64,000 nt of DNA. Source: Caenorhabditis elegans. Lineage: Eukaryota; Nematoda; Chromadorea; Rhabditida; Rhabditidae. Both the position numbers and the translations under genes were made by a program. Positions 14,019 to 25,609 of this stretch are shown here, in pieces (positions within the stretch are counted from its first letter, which is position 1; every line of letters starts with the position of its first letter). The notes under the pieces are model-generated. The model did not search any database. It was given only the letters and a program-made list of their open reading frames with translations, and was not told where the DNA came from. The DNA lies in contig NC_003283.11 of NCBI RefSeq assembly GCF_000002985.6, positions 13,392,001-13,456,000 of the forward strand, in the 5' to 3' direction.

Positions 14019-14923
14019 TAAACCGAGATATTAGATTGCAGAATAGGTTGTATCCAAGAATAGAGGGGAATTAATGGAGGAGCACTGTGAATAACCAGCT
14101 TTTATATTCCATAGAATTTTGGTTTCATGTTTATTGAAACCCTTTGTTTCAATATCAAACTGCTCCTGGAGGAATAATACTTTCCAACTTTTCCAGACAT
14201 CTTTTCTTAAAAATTACCGTAATCAATTCCAACGATGCTCCGATATTTCGCAAGCGCGTGTTGTTTAGCCATTCCAAATAATCAACCAATTTTGTTTGTT
14301 TTTTGTTTTTTTTTTTAATTTATTTTATTGCTATTCGTTTTTTATTTGTTGTTTCATATATATATTAATTTTCCAAACTTGTCGTTAGTGTTTTGAATAC
14401 CACAATACAATGAGGTTTTGCTATTTCCAACATTAATTCTCTGGCAAATCTCTGCGTCTCGCCCAATCCAAATTTTCGGTATTTTTTCGATGTAAAACAG
14501 AAAAGGAACTTTTAAAGTAAAATAATTTCGAATTCAAATAATGTATAGTTTTCTTTTCAAATTTTATTTTTATAATCCTCATGCTTATTGCATAATTCCA
14601 AACATCAGTTTCTCTGGCACCAATGAAACAAAATTCACAGATTATTTTTCTTAAAGAAAACTGTCCAAAGAACACTTTTACTTCTTTAAAAGTGAGGGAA
14701 TAACTTTTGCTGTCCGCTCATTCCTGATGCGACTGACCTCGATTCAGGCCGCATCGACAAGTTGTCTCTTTCTCTAACCCCTTTGCATCTTTCTTTTTCT
14801 TGTACAATTCTTAGTCCACAGTCGGTATATGCCATTTTATCGTTCTAAATTAGAACTTCTAATCTTTCAAAACTTGCACTTTTTGCAATTTTCTCAGTGC
14901 TATATATTCAAATTCAGAGAAAA
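14019..14923. other. Divergent intergenic region between ZP gene and first aldo-keto reductase
   Basis: About 0.9 kb, AT-rich with a T-tract near 14300-14325. It would have to hold both divergent promoters. Just before the first AKR start, TTCTCAG (14891-14897) and AAATTCAG (14911-14918) could each serve as a trans-splice acceptor. No convincing gene seen. Confidence 0.5.
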
Positions 14924-16052
14924 ATGTCGGATTCGTTTGCCAATGTGCCAGGAGGATCACAAAAGCTCAACTCCGGATATAACATTCCATTCGTCGGATT
15001 CGGAACGTACAAAGTTACCGGAGAAAATGTTCCGCCAGCAATTGATGCAGCCCTCACTGCCGGTTATCGGATGTTTGACACGGCAAAGTATTATTTGAAT
15101 GAAAAGGAATTAGGAGAAGCATTAAAGGTAAATTTTTATATTTTTATTTCAAAGATAAATTATGTTTACATTCTCTTTGTAATCAAATCTTCTTTATTCA
15201 AAATTTACAGATTCTCCTGCCTAAGCATGGATTATCTCGTTCTGATGTGTTCCTGACATCCAAATTCTTCCCAGAAAGCAAAAATTGTCGAGAAGCTTGC
15301 CGTGGATTTGTCGAAGAATCTCTACAATCTCTTCAAACCGACTATATCGATATGTATCTTGTTCACTATCCAAAACCGAATGACTCTGACAATGATGATG
15401 TGAATAACGCGGAATACCGGAAAATTGCATATGAAGTGCTGGAAGAGGCTAAAGGTTTGAAAATCAGAAATCTATTGGATTTTTCATTAATTTTATTATT
15501 TTAGCTGCTGGCAAAGTTCGTTCCATTGGAGTTTCAAACTATGAAATTGTGCATTTGGAAGAGCTCAAGACATACGCCAAGGTGCCGCCATGTGCTAACC
15601 AACTGGAGTATCATCCACATTTTGCAAGAATTCCACTTCAGAAGTACTGCAAGGAAAAAAACATTTTCTTCCAGGTTAGTTTCGATATTCTGGGGAAAAC
15701 TCGTTTTATATAATCAATTTACAGGCTTTCTCCTCACTTGCAAGACACGAACCAAAGTTAATTGAAGATCCAGTCGTCGTTGAATTAGCTAAGAAGCACA
15801 ATACATCAGTTCCTGTAAGTTTAATTAATTCTCAGACTGTATTCAAACAATTATACCTTTTTTCAGCTTGTACTTCTCGCGTGGGCTCTCCGCCAGAATG
15901 TTGGTATCGTACCGAAGTCGGTGACCCCATCAAGAATCGTAGAAAACTTCAAAGTAATCGATATTGCTCTGACTCCAGAAGATATTCAATCGTTAACAGC
16001 TCTTGATCGTGGGCAGCACTACATTCGTTGCACCGGATGGCTCGTCAAGTAA
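14924..16052 (+). CDS. Aldo-keto reductase, first of tandem pair
   Basis: Five exons, 14924-15127, 15211-15454, 15505-15674, 15725-15814 and 15867-16052, encode 297 residues, slightly shorter than the 310-330 usual for the family. The (beta/alpha)8 fold is recognisable from VGFGTYK, then AALTAGYRMFDTAKYYLNE. The catalytic tetrad is visible: Asp52, Tyr57, Lys86 (FLTSK) and His120 (YLVHYP). KVRSIGVSNYEI and CANQLEYHP follow in the middle strands, and IVPKSVTPSRIVENF near the C-terminus matches the NADPH-binding segment. It should be a cytosolic NADPH-dependent carbonyl reductase; the substrate cannot be read from sequence. The ATG follows a TTCAG six bases upstream, compatible with spliced-leader addition. 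A close paralogue starts 189 bp downstream on the same strand. Confidence 0.95.
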
Positions 16053-16241
16053 ATGGCTTATCAATAATTGCAGTTTATTTCATAATCATTTTTCCCACAT
16101 TGTGATATTTCCCTCTTTCTTGTGACTCTAACATGAAATTGAAACTTTTTAATTGTATGACGTCAGTTTTCCACTCTCGCAATATTCCGCTATAATATCT
16201 TTAGTTTCGTTTAGAAAATTTTTTAAAAAAATTATTTTCAG

Positions 16242-17779
16242 ATGTCCATAAAGTTGAACACTGGTTACGATTGCCCACTGATCGGGCTCGGAACTTATAA
16301 AATTATTGGAGATCAGGTTCTCCCAGTTCTCGACGCTGCTCTTACAGCCGGATATCGACTGTTTGACACTGCAAAAGTTTATAATAATGAGAAAGAAATT
16401 GGAGACGCATTGGAAGTTTGTACTCAAGCGTGACGGAATATTTTTAAAAATTCAAGTTTAAGATCCTTCTTCCAAAGCATAATCTGAAGAGAGAAGATAT
16501 TTTTATCACTACAAAAATGCATCCCAATACCGTAGAAAATGTGAAAAAGTTGGTGGATGAATCGTTGTCATTGTTGAAAACTAGGTAAATATACTTAGCT
16601 CCTGCTCCAATTTACAGAATAATATTTTATCGATTTTCAGCTACATCGATATGTATCTCATCCATTACCCGAAGTCATTTGACTATGGAGACCAGGATCC
16701 GATGAACAAGACTCTACGAATTGCCACGTGGAATGATCTCTGGGAGTGTAAGAATGCAGGAAAGATTCGATCTGTTGGAGTTTCCAGTTTTGAAATTCGC
16801 CATCTGGAAGAGCTTAAAGATCTCGGAAAGGTATGAGTTACAGGCTCGAAATTATTTTCTAAAATCCAGCATTTTTGTAGAACTTTCCTCCATGTTGCAA
16901 TCAAGTTGAATATCATCCACACTTCACGCGTGAAGAACTCAAAAATTATTGCAAATCAGAAGGAATCTTTTTTCAAGTAATTTTTTCTTACTTTTGAAAT
17001 AAGCGAAATACAAACATTTCTCAAACGTCTGTTAAGAAGCTTTAAAAAAATGCAAAAATCAGCCTCTGAGCCAATCTTTTGAATTTCGCCTGAGAATGGC
17101 AAATAAATTGAAAAAATGTGTCTCAAAATTTTTATTTTAAACAGAAAAACAATAGAACATAATTTCTCGTTTTTTATTGCTATTTATTATGATTAAAATC
17201 GAAAAAATCGACAAAGAAAATATTAATTTAATTAACTAATTGTCCGAGAGGAGTACACGGCCGAGAATCACAAAACTCATTCACGCGCGAAATTCAAATT
17301 AGATAATTGTGGGGTCAATTTTCAGCTCTTTGAAGCCCAATAACTGAGTTTTGAGAAATATTTTTCAAGTCATAGTCACAAAGCCACAATTTAAAAACAC
17401 GTGGCAACATTTTGGTTTTTTTAATTTAAAAACATATATTATTCAGGCATTTTCCTCACTTGCCAGACACAATGAGACCTTGTTGTCCTCGGAAATTATT
17501 ACAAGATTGGCAGAGAAGTATCATGTTCCAAAAACAGTGAGTCAATCATGGAAAAACACAATTTTAAATTGGATACATAATCTAGTAATTTAATTTCAGA
17601 CGGTTCTCTTGTCTTGGGCGACGAGTCAAAAAGTTGGAATCATTCCAAAGTCCACCAATCCGGAAAGACTCGCTCAAAATTTGAAAACAGTTCTGCTGGA
17701 AGAGGAAGAAGTGAAGAAAATCTGCAACTTGAACCTAGACAAGCACTACGTTCGAACAACTGGATGGCTTGTATTGTAG
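16242..17779 (+). CDS. Aldo-keto reductase, second of tandem pair
   Basis: Six exons, 16242-16415, 16463-16584, 16641-16830, 16881-16976, 17447-17536 and 17600-17779, encode 283 residues. The tetrad is intact: Asp42, Tyr47, Lys76 and His107 (MYLIHYP). Other family signatures are PLIGLGTYK, KIRSVGVSSFEIRHLEEL, CCNQVEYHPHF and GIIPKSTNPERLAQNL. It is clearly a duplicate of the upstream gene but lacks about 10 N-terminal residues and diverges in the substrate loops (for example TTKMHPNTVENV where the neighbour has TSKFFPESKNCREAC). The ATG directly follows ATTTTCAG, a consensus trans-splice acceptor, and the 189-bp gap suggests a two-gene operon receiving an SL2-type leader; the gap is somewhat long for that. 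Intron 4 (16977-17446, 470 bp) is ten times the size of its neighbours. Confidence 0.94.
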
Positions 17780-19046
17780 TGTTAAATTCAATTCCTATTA
17801 GATTCCTTTGTTATATAAAATCGTTGTTCATGTTCAATTGTTTCTTGTCGTAATAGGGGAAAGCGTAAAGTCAAACCAAGATGAAGTTAGGAGTATATCT
17901 CTTATCACACCCCACAAAGCAATTTCCGTTTTGCAACAAATTCTTTCGATCATTCAAGGTTGAACCTATCATTTAATTGCAAAGAGGATAATGTTTATCT
18001 CTTGTGCAGATAAAACGAGACTAAAAGTTTAAATACACTTTCCCAATGGCATGGGAAAACCGTCTACAGAAACGGATATCGAGATCTTTCGATAGTGAGA
18101 ATATTTCAAAGAATAACGAACAATCTTGCATGTTTTGAATAAAATAAACTGGATAAATCATTTGAACAATTAGAAGCAACCACTGATCAGATTTCTAAGA
18201 ACTTTGGGAGGTGATAAGAGCTGAAAAGAGGTTCAAAAATACGGTTACTAGTCTCGACACGAATGAAAATTGTTATAGGAAGTGCGCTTCAAGGAGCACA
18301 GAGAAAACAACAGGGAGAAGGAAACTACCGTACCTTAGGGCGAGCACTCCTTTTTGCAGTCTTCATCAAAAAATTCCATCGTGTCGAGACGGTTTTCTAT
18401 TTTTTTAAACTTGAAGAATAATACAAGTTATTATAAAACTTTAAACTTGAAAATTTAGAATTGAAGCTTTATAAGTCTATGGAATACTTTCCCAGGTTTC
18501 TCAGAATCCAGTACATCGTAGTCTAGATTCCAAAACAATACTGCCACATTTTAAAGTTCCCATATCAATCATCTATTTTCTCATGCAGATTCCATTCTTC
18601 AACGCTTTCTTCCACATAATTTATTTCATCACACCGATCACATCATCTTCAGAAGCTTCAGACATATTATGTATTGCGCCAGAACTTGTACCATTGCACT
18701 CATCTCGCCACATTGACCACCCAACACATAACATGCACTTTTTTCGATTTAATCACTTTTGCCTTCGATTGTTCGTAAGAGTCGTCAAGGGAAACGCTTG
18801 CGTAACGAAAACGTGTCTCTGATCTGGGTGCCCGTTGGCGCGCCACACAAAGCCAGAATTTGATGAATTATCGGCGACGATAAGCTTTCGCCGAAAAAAT
18901 TACGTGTACAGGTGTCACTGACACTGTCTATGTTCTCTTCTGGAGGGCGGAGTCTTCAGAGTATTGTTTCAAAGTTTCGTGACTCTCCGTGGTATGCACA
19001 CTGTCTCAAATACGTTCAGGTTTTGCCATTGGGAAATGAGTGAGTG
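17780..19046. other. Intergenic region
   Basis: No gene supported. It contains scattered short open frames without splice logic or similarity. A GC-richer stretch at 18260-18370 and a patch at 18790-18960 stand out from the AT-rich background. The right end is the promoter region of the following small secreted protein. Confidence 0.5.
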
Positions 19047-19054
19047 TATAAAAG
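19047..19054 (+). promoter_or_regulatory. TATA box of the small Pro/Gly-rich cuticle gene
   Basis: TATAAAAG lies 56 bp upstream of the ATG at 19110, a normal spacing for a highly expressed nematode structural gene with a short 5' leader. Confidence 0.65.
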
Positions 19055-19109
19055 GTTCGAAAAAGGTTAGGAAAAGTATAGTCCTCTTTTGACTTTCAAC
19101 ATTTTCAAC

Positions 19110-19537
19110 ATGCAAAAGATTGTCATTTTCTTCGCTGCTATCGCTGTTTCCCAAGCTTTCCTTCTCCCATCCGGAGGAGGAGGAGGATGTGGATGCGCGT
19201 AAGTTAATGTTTTAAAAATGCTTCATTTCTTTAATTTTTAAAATCTCCCAGTCAAGTTTAAGAACTAATATTTTAAGCTCATTGATCTCAATATCCTTAT
19301 ATTTCCAGTCCACCACCACCACCACCACCATGCGGATGCGGAGGACCATCTCTTCCACCACTCCAACTTCCACGCTTTGAGCTCCCAAGACTCTCTCTTC
19401 CATCCTTCGGAGGAGGTGGTTGCGGAGGACCAGCTCCATGCGGAGGAGCCGCCCCAGCCTACGTTGCCCCACCACCAGCTGCCGGATACGCCGCTCCACC
19501 ACCAGCCGGAGGATACGCTACCGCTGGACGCAAGTAA
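19110..19537 (+). CDS. Secreted Pro/Gly-rich cuticle-type protein, short paralogue
   Basis: Two exons, 19110-19198 and 19309-19537, give 105 residues. There is a signal peptide (MQKIVIFFAAIAVSQA) with probable cleavage before FLLPS, then a Gly run with CGCA at the splice junction, a run of seven prolines, CGCGGPSLPPLQ, and a mid-region LPRFELPRLSLPSFGGGG. The tail is Ala/Pro/Gly-rich with Tyr in GGYA and GYAAP and ends GRK. It has the same two-exon plan and near-identical exon 1 as the gene at 23100, so the two arose by duplication. Low-complexity Tyr-bearing repeats after a secretion signal suit a structural, perhaps dityrosine-crosslinked, cuticle or matrix protein (inference). A polyadenylation signal AATAAA is at 19693. 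Confidence 0.9.
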
Positions 19538-19692
19538 ACAGTGTGAACAAGACGAATAGGAATTATTTACTGCATTTTTCGAACTTATTTTAATATTTAC
19601 GTCACTTGTGTGTTTGTACATCTATGACAATTTCACCTCTCATCATTCCAATCGTTCTCAAATTTTGTCACCTGTTCAGCAATTTCATACCA

Positions 19693-19698
19693 AATAAA
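19693..19698 (+). terminator. Polyadenylation signal AATAAA
   Basis: Canonical AATAAA 155 bp after the stop codon of the small Pro/Gly-rich gene, followed by a T-rich stretch. Confidence 0.6.
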
Positions 19699-19699
19699 T

Positions 19700-22600
19700 G
19701 GTTTTTTCTCTAAAAAAATATTATCGGTTCAAACCTTACAGCAAGAAATATCAAAGAGAATCGAGGTTGAGAACACACTGTTTAAAACACAACAGATTGT
19801 AATAAGAGATAAATTCTATCCCTCCTTTATCAGTCGAGATACCTGCGTTCTGGAAATTTAGTTCAATATGTCAGGATTATCACCGTCGAAAGCTATTCCA
19901 GATTCCTTAAACCTGCACTTTCCACTATAACAGCTTAAAATATCAGGCAATGTAATGTCTTGACAAAAGATATCAAATTGAATTTGAAGAATTGTCTTTA
20001 CACTGACATTTAGGGTTTCAATGGTATTCAAGTTATTCCGTATTTCGTCATTTTTGGAAAGCATAAGCTAACCCATATGATCTCATAGGCATCATGTGAA
20101 TGTGTGACACGCATTGTCATCATCACATGGAACACGAATTCTAAATAATCAAGGGTAAAGCTTTAATGATCAAGAGACCTTGTAAGAGATGAACTAATTC
20201 TTGGAGTATTTTTTACATTCACTAAAAGAAATAGTGATATTTTAATTATGAAGATTTAAAGATTGGCACTAAATTAAAGAAAAAAATAAACGCTATCACA
20301 TAATTGACAATTTGATGTTTTTGGACTTTCTATTATTAATTGGTATTACATTAGCGCCTATGTTATGGAGTTTCCAAATTCGTGACCTAGAATGATCCGT
20401 CCGTCACTGGCTCTATCGAGAGAAGACTGAATGCCCAGTCACACTTTCGATGTGGCAGAATATTTATTTTAACTATTCCAACAATGATTTTAAGGAAACG
20501 CAAATACATTAGAAGTGAATAACCTATGAGTTGCCAAACTAGAGTAATAGGAATAAAGGCGATGTAGGCGAATTTTTCTATTAGACTAGGATTTTTCTGA
20601 AAACACCAAATTTTTTATGAAACTTCTTGAAAACTTCTCAAAAAAAGTAATACTAGCATTTCGACTACACCACCTCTATTCCTACTACTCAACACGATTT
20701 TCGTTCAATTTAGAGCTGGAGTTGCGTCAGTTAGGAAGTAGTTAAAACTTCTAAATAATTAAATATAAAACTAAACTTCCCAAAATAAACATTCAATTTT
20801 TTGCAGCCAAAAGATTGTGATTACTCGGTTTTCGCAACTAATAATAATATTGGAAACCGACCAAAAAAAACATTAATATATTTTTTATGATTAATGAATT
20901 ACCTGCCAAACCCTAGACTGAAAATTGTAAAACAATTGCAGTGTTTTATCTGGAGTGTATTTAGTAATTTTGCATTTTTGTAAATTTCTTAAAACAACAT
21001 CCTACTGGCGGTACGTTTAATAGAATAATAATATTTTGTTCTGATTGGTACAAATTAATATTTTTTCAAAGTTTACAGTTCTGCCCAGAGAAACTTCCAC
21101 AATTTATTTTAACTAGATAAAATTTTCCAGCCTGAACCACTTCCTTGTATCTAGAATTATCCTGTTCCGAAACACACCGTAACTACTCAAAATGTGTAGT
21201 GATTGGTATTTGTAGTGATTCTTTCGTAATAATCTTTGCAAGCGAAATCACTTTTCCATCAGTTTAAATGTTCAATTACACTCACTTCATTATCCAAATA
21301 ATTTCGTCTACTCTGGATCATACAGAATGATATATATAAATCAAATATACCTAATCCCTTAAGTCCGCCTTTCATTGAATAAAAACAAAATGAGAAAGTT
21401 TATGTGTGTGGATAAGGAGGTGGATATCAAAATGCCTTTCTCTCTTGCCATACCCTTATTTCATCTTTTCAACGGAAGAAAGAGAGGAAAGATATGCCAC
21501 CGATTCTTATCGTATTTCGGCCAATCATTTCGAAAGATATGAAGAGAAATGGAGAAGCTTCTTCCATCGAGGTCACTGCGCATCAACTTAAACGCAACAA
21601 TCGTCTGGTTCGTATCGGGTACTGAAGCTTCATCACAAAGGGCATCGTGACGCATTAGTAAGGAATGGAGGAATGATGAAAGTGACAGGAAACGATTTTT
21701 TCACTAGGAATGTTATGCAACATAAGGTAACTCAGAAACGAGAAGCTGATTGTGTAAATTTTGGTGAATAATTCGCCGTTACTGGAATCTAAAGATATTA
21801 TTGAATTAAAAAAAAAAGACAACAAGAAATCTGACTCTGAAAAACTCCAATGTTATACCGAGTCATGATAAGGTCTTGTGCACATGATAACCAAATCTTT
21901 CAGTAGTATATCGCCCCGCTTAATTTTCCCAAAAAAATAGAAAAAAGAAATGGATATATTTTAAAATATGTGTGTCATCTTTTAGGCTAGCCTTGGGAAA
22001 ATGTAGCAAACTGGCATGTTTCAGCACATTCTAATTTGAATGTGCTTCCAAATTATGATAGGTTTAAAAATTTGCCTATCTGGGTTGCCGAAACTCCTGA
22101 GGTCGTAAAATACATATTGATTTGCATGATTATGTTATGATTGAAAAAAGCATTTAAGTAATTCGACTTAACTTTTGCAAAACAAATTTTCGAAATATTG
22201 AAAACTAAGTTTTCTGATCAGGCATACCTTTTTTAAATTAGCAAATTGAAAACTGGAAACTTGTGTAGATCAAGTTTTTAATGCTAAGTTTTTAATGGTA
22301 TACGTAAATCATAACCGAATCTTAATCTCTGAATCTTCCGAAAAATGTGAAACTGAATGATGATAACAAAGTGTTAGAAACTTAAATTTAAAAATTTAAA
22401 CGATCAGAGACGTAATCCGCAAAAAAACGCATCTCTATTTTGGACTTCCCAATAAAATCAATGCCTTTTAAAAAATAAAGTGCCTAAAAATCTGAAACAT
22501 TGGGTATTCGAGATAGTTTTTCATGAAACTTGTAAAAAAAATTAAGTTATGCTAATTTCAAGATAACAAAACCTTAATGCGTTTCAAATCTATCTAGCTT

Positions 22601-23099
22601 CTAGTCCTGTAAAGAACAGTTTCAAAGTTTCGTCAAACGATTTTTTGGCAAACCTTGGACTTTTGCATATGTATTATTGCATGCCTCATTTCACGCATCT
22701 ATTCCCATCGTCTCACCGTAAAATCCTGATAATCCTAATTTCGCTTTTTCGCCCCATCAATGCCGCTGGTTGTCTCACCTTCCTTATATCTATTATCCGA
22801 ATCCATGATCTGCCGTTGTCTGGCATGAGGTGAAGAGAAAGAGAGAAACACTTTTCGTTGCAGAACTCGTCATATCAATTGTCCTTTTCCGCGCGTCCCT
22901 CATGTCCCACCGTGCCGTACGTCAGATTTCCCTCAATGTCGCAATTTCTGGTTTTGACCAATACCTTCCTCTCGCCTGAAAGGCAGGCTCCTTTGGCATT
23001 TTATTCGAAAAGCCCCGCCCACATGCTTCACCCTTTTTAAGCGACGGGCCAATCGGTAAAAGTCATCCAATTCATTTGGTTCTAACACTTCTATTAAAC
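19700..23099. other. 3.4-kb intergenic region
   Basis: No gene supported on either strand. It is mostly AT-rich, with somewhat more mixed sequence around 21400-21680 and 22600-23090; the latter immediately precedes the AAP-repeat cuticle gene and is its likely promoter. Open frames here are short and lack splice signals. Confidence 0.5.
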
Positions 23100-23936
23100 A
23101 TGCAGAAGCTCATCGTTTTCTTCACAACCATCGCCGCCGCTCAGGCTTTCCTTCTTCCATCTGGAGGAGGTGGAGGATGTGGATGCGCGTAAGTTTTTGA
23201 TTTTATTGATTTATTTTATTAAATTCCAGATTTTTTTTTATATTCTTCACCTATTTTATTTTTCTGGTTCCTGAGATTTATCTTTAGTAAAAGCCATTCA
23301 TTGTCGATTCCTCTAATAGTAAAACTGCAGAAATCAAAACTTAATTTCATGATTCAACTTCAAATTTTCTTTTCCAGTCCACCACCACCACCACCACCAT
23401 GCGGATGCGGAGCACCAGCTCTTCCACCACTCCAACTCCCACGCTTTGAGCTCCCAAGACTTTCTCTTCCATCCCTCGGAGGAGGATGCGGAGGACCAGC
23501 TCCATGCGCCGCTGCCCCAATCGCTGCCCCAGCAGGAGGATATGCCACCGCCCCAGCTGCTCCAGTCGGAGGATACGCTACCGGACCAGCTTTCGGAGGA
23601 GCCGCCCCAATCGGAGGAGCTTACCAAGCCGCCCCAGCTTTCGTAGGAGCCGCCCCAGTTGGAGGAGCTTACCAATCCGGGCCAGCTTTCGGAGGAGCCG
23701 CCCCAGCCGGAGGAGCCTACCAATCTGGACCAGCTTTCGGAGGAGCCGCCCCAGCCGTCGGAGGAGCTTACCAGGCCGGACAAGCCGCTGTTGAATCTGC
23801 CCCACTCGGAGGAGCTGCCCCAGCCGGAGGATACCAAGCATCTGCCCCAGCTGCCGTTGAAGCCGCTCCAGCCGCCGGAGGATATCAGGCTGCTGCCCCA
23901 GCCGGAGGAGCCTACGCTGGACACAAGAAGAACTAG
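23100..23936 (+). CDS. AAP/GGY-repeat secreted cuticlin (cut-2 candidate)
   Basis: Two exons, 23100-23188 and 23378-23936, encode 215 residues. A signal peptide (MQKLIVFFTTIAAAQA) is followed by FLLPS, a Gly/Cys block, seven prolines, CGCG and LPRFELPRLSLPSLGGG, all matching the gene at 19110. The C-terminal two-thirds is an imperfect repeat of about 16-17 residues built on GGAYQxGPAFGGAAP, with a dozen or so AAP[A/I/V] motifs and regularly spaced tyrosines; it ends AGHKKN. The published description of C. elegans CUT-2 (a secreted, insoluble cuticle component with AAP[AVI] repeats and dityrosine crosslinks) fits well, so this is my best guess for its identity, but I recall a slightly different length and do not assign the symbol. 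The probable role is crosslinked structural protein of the cuticle. Confidence 0.92.
23651..23930 (+). repeat. Coding tandem repeat (about 50 bp unit) in cuticlin-like gene
   Basis: GGAGGAGCYTACCARKCCGG-like units recur roughly every 48-51 bp through the second exon and encode GGAYQ(S/A)GPAFGGAAP. Units in the middle are nearly identical at DNA level, suggesting recent expansion or ongoing homogenisation; those near the 3' end are degenerate. Confidence 0.75.
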
Positions 23937-24224
23937 ACGATCTAATAACGTTTAGATATATCTCCTTTTATTTATTCGTTGTTATCAATTGTTGAATCTT
24001 CCTTTACCTGTATATCAAGTCAATTGTTTTGACCCAATTCTCGAAATGAAATTTTGGTCTCAAACACTGCTCTCTGACTGCAAGAAAAGCATATGTTTTT
24101 TTCGTAAACTTTTTATTTCTGAACATTGGAATCTGGCAAGTTGAACAAAATTAAACAAAGACTTCGAAAGTCTAACTGTGAAAAATAAGTTAAGGTATTT
24201 TGAAAACAATTTTGAGTCCATTGT

Positions 24225-25604
24225 TCAATCTTTAAGTGTCTCGACATTGTTGAGATAAAATTGTTTGATTCCTTGGGCAAATATGAAGAAATTCTCTTTC
24301 AGCACTTGTACATCCACATTTAAATTGACTCCTTCCTGAAAGTTACAATTTCAAAAAGTCGATCACAACATAAGAATTCCCTATTGAAGCATTCAAACTG
24401 ACCAGGTATTCTGCGAGTAACTTGATAAAATTCGCACTTTCATTTTCATTCAATAGAGTTTCTAAGCTTTTTTTAAAGCCTCCTTCTAAATCTTTTGTGT
24501 TTATTATCCGAATGATTAAATTTTTTTCGTCCATTTTAATTTGAGTGTTACACTCTCTTAAAGCGGATCCACATTCTCTCAAGAGGAAGAAATTGTCATT
24601 GTTCTTGTCATAATTAGGGCCACCTCTCTGCAAAAAATAACTAATTGATTAAAGATTTTTAAGTTTAAAAGTGCCACATACTATTTCTGGGCTTTGACTG
24701 ACTGAAATTTTGATTTGAATCAATTTTTTTGTTTATTTTTTGTGTGGTTTACTACTTCAAAGATATAGACTAACGTGTTTAATGGATTCATCAAGGGTTT
24801 GGATCACAGTCTGCAACGGAACTAATAATCGATACAGTATGGCAATCAGAAGATTTACAAGGAGAGTCACTTCGGAATGACGGTCCCATGTTTTATTGAA
24901 ACATGAACGAAGAAGAACGCTCATTGCTTTGATATCTTCCCTGAATATTAAGAAACTACTAAATTGTTTTGAAAAATTAAAAATTCACCATAGCTTGCTG
25001 AAATGGGCAACCGATGTTTTATATTCATTTTTTATATTTTCTTTAATTTGTTCTATGTCCTCTTGTCCGTATACGGTGTATTCATTGAAGCAGAAAATTG
25101 CATCAAGCCGTTTGATATCGTTCTCTACTTCTTCGAACAAACTATCGAGTATATTTTTTACGTTGACAACGTGACTATAAAATTGTTCAGTCTGGAATAT
25201 TAATCATTTTAAGGTGGGTGGACTGATTTTCTAAAATTATAAATTGTACCTCTGCGTACTCTCTAGTCATTGTTCCATTGGAAATTGGCATGTACGTTAA
25301 TGGTAAATCACCCCAGTGTTTTTTCTCCTCGTTAATTTTTTTCTTTGTCGAATCCTTTAAGAAATGTTTTAAAAAATTAAACGTTTTTAAAAATTATATT
25401 CAAAATCTAATAAATTTGTACAACTGCTTATTAATGCTCTTTATGAAATAGACTTTCATATGGCGCCTCTGTTTACTTTCAAAACTATAAATCAATTGAA
25501 ATTTTCTAACTGTTTCTATTAATAAATTAATCAAACGAAAAGCTCACCAGTTCCTTCAATGCATTATCCTTGATCTCTTGTTTGTATTTATTTAATTCTT
25601 CCAT
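24225..25604 (-). CDS. Unrecognised 288-residue helical protein
   Basis: Six exons, 25548-25604, 25250-25354, 24989-25191, 24775-24940, 24403-24627 and 24225-24335, join in frame to 288 codons plus stop. All introns have GT..AG ends and phases agree, which supports a real gene. No family recognised. The sequence is charged and mostly helical: MEELNKYKQEIKDNALKEL, a KKKINEEKKHW segment, then long amphipathic stretches such as NVKNILDSLFEEVENDIKRL. A hydrophobic stretch at about 151-167 (LLVNLLIAILYRLLVPL) could be a buried helix or single membrane segment. Three to four Cys lie in the C-terminal half (RECGSALREC). There is no signal peptide. An acceptor-like TTCCAG lies 8 bases before the ATG. 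It could be a nematode-specific coiled-coil protein; function unknown. Confidence 0.8.
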
Positions 25605-25609
25605 TCCTT

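Noticed and set aside
18583-18822. 79-codon plus-strand frame beginning MQIPFFNAFFHIIYF
   Set aside because: Hydrophobic start resembles a signal peptide, but the rest is not protein-like, no splice partners exist and it lies in the upstream region of the small cuticle gene.
23334-23924. 196-codon open frame antisense to the AAP-repeat cuticle gene (Ser/Trp/Gly-rich)
   Set aside because: It is the mirror of a codon-biased GGAGCC/GCCCCA repeat; no start context, splice logic or plausible protein. All six frames are open across this repeat.
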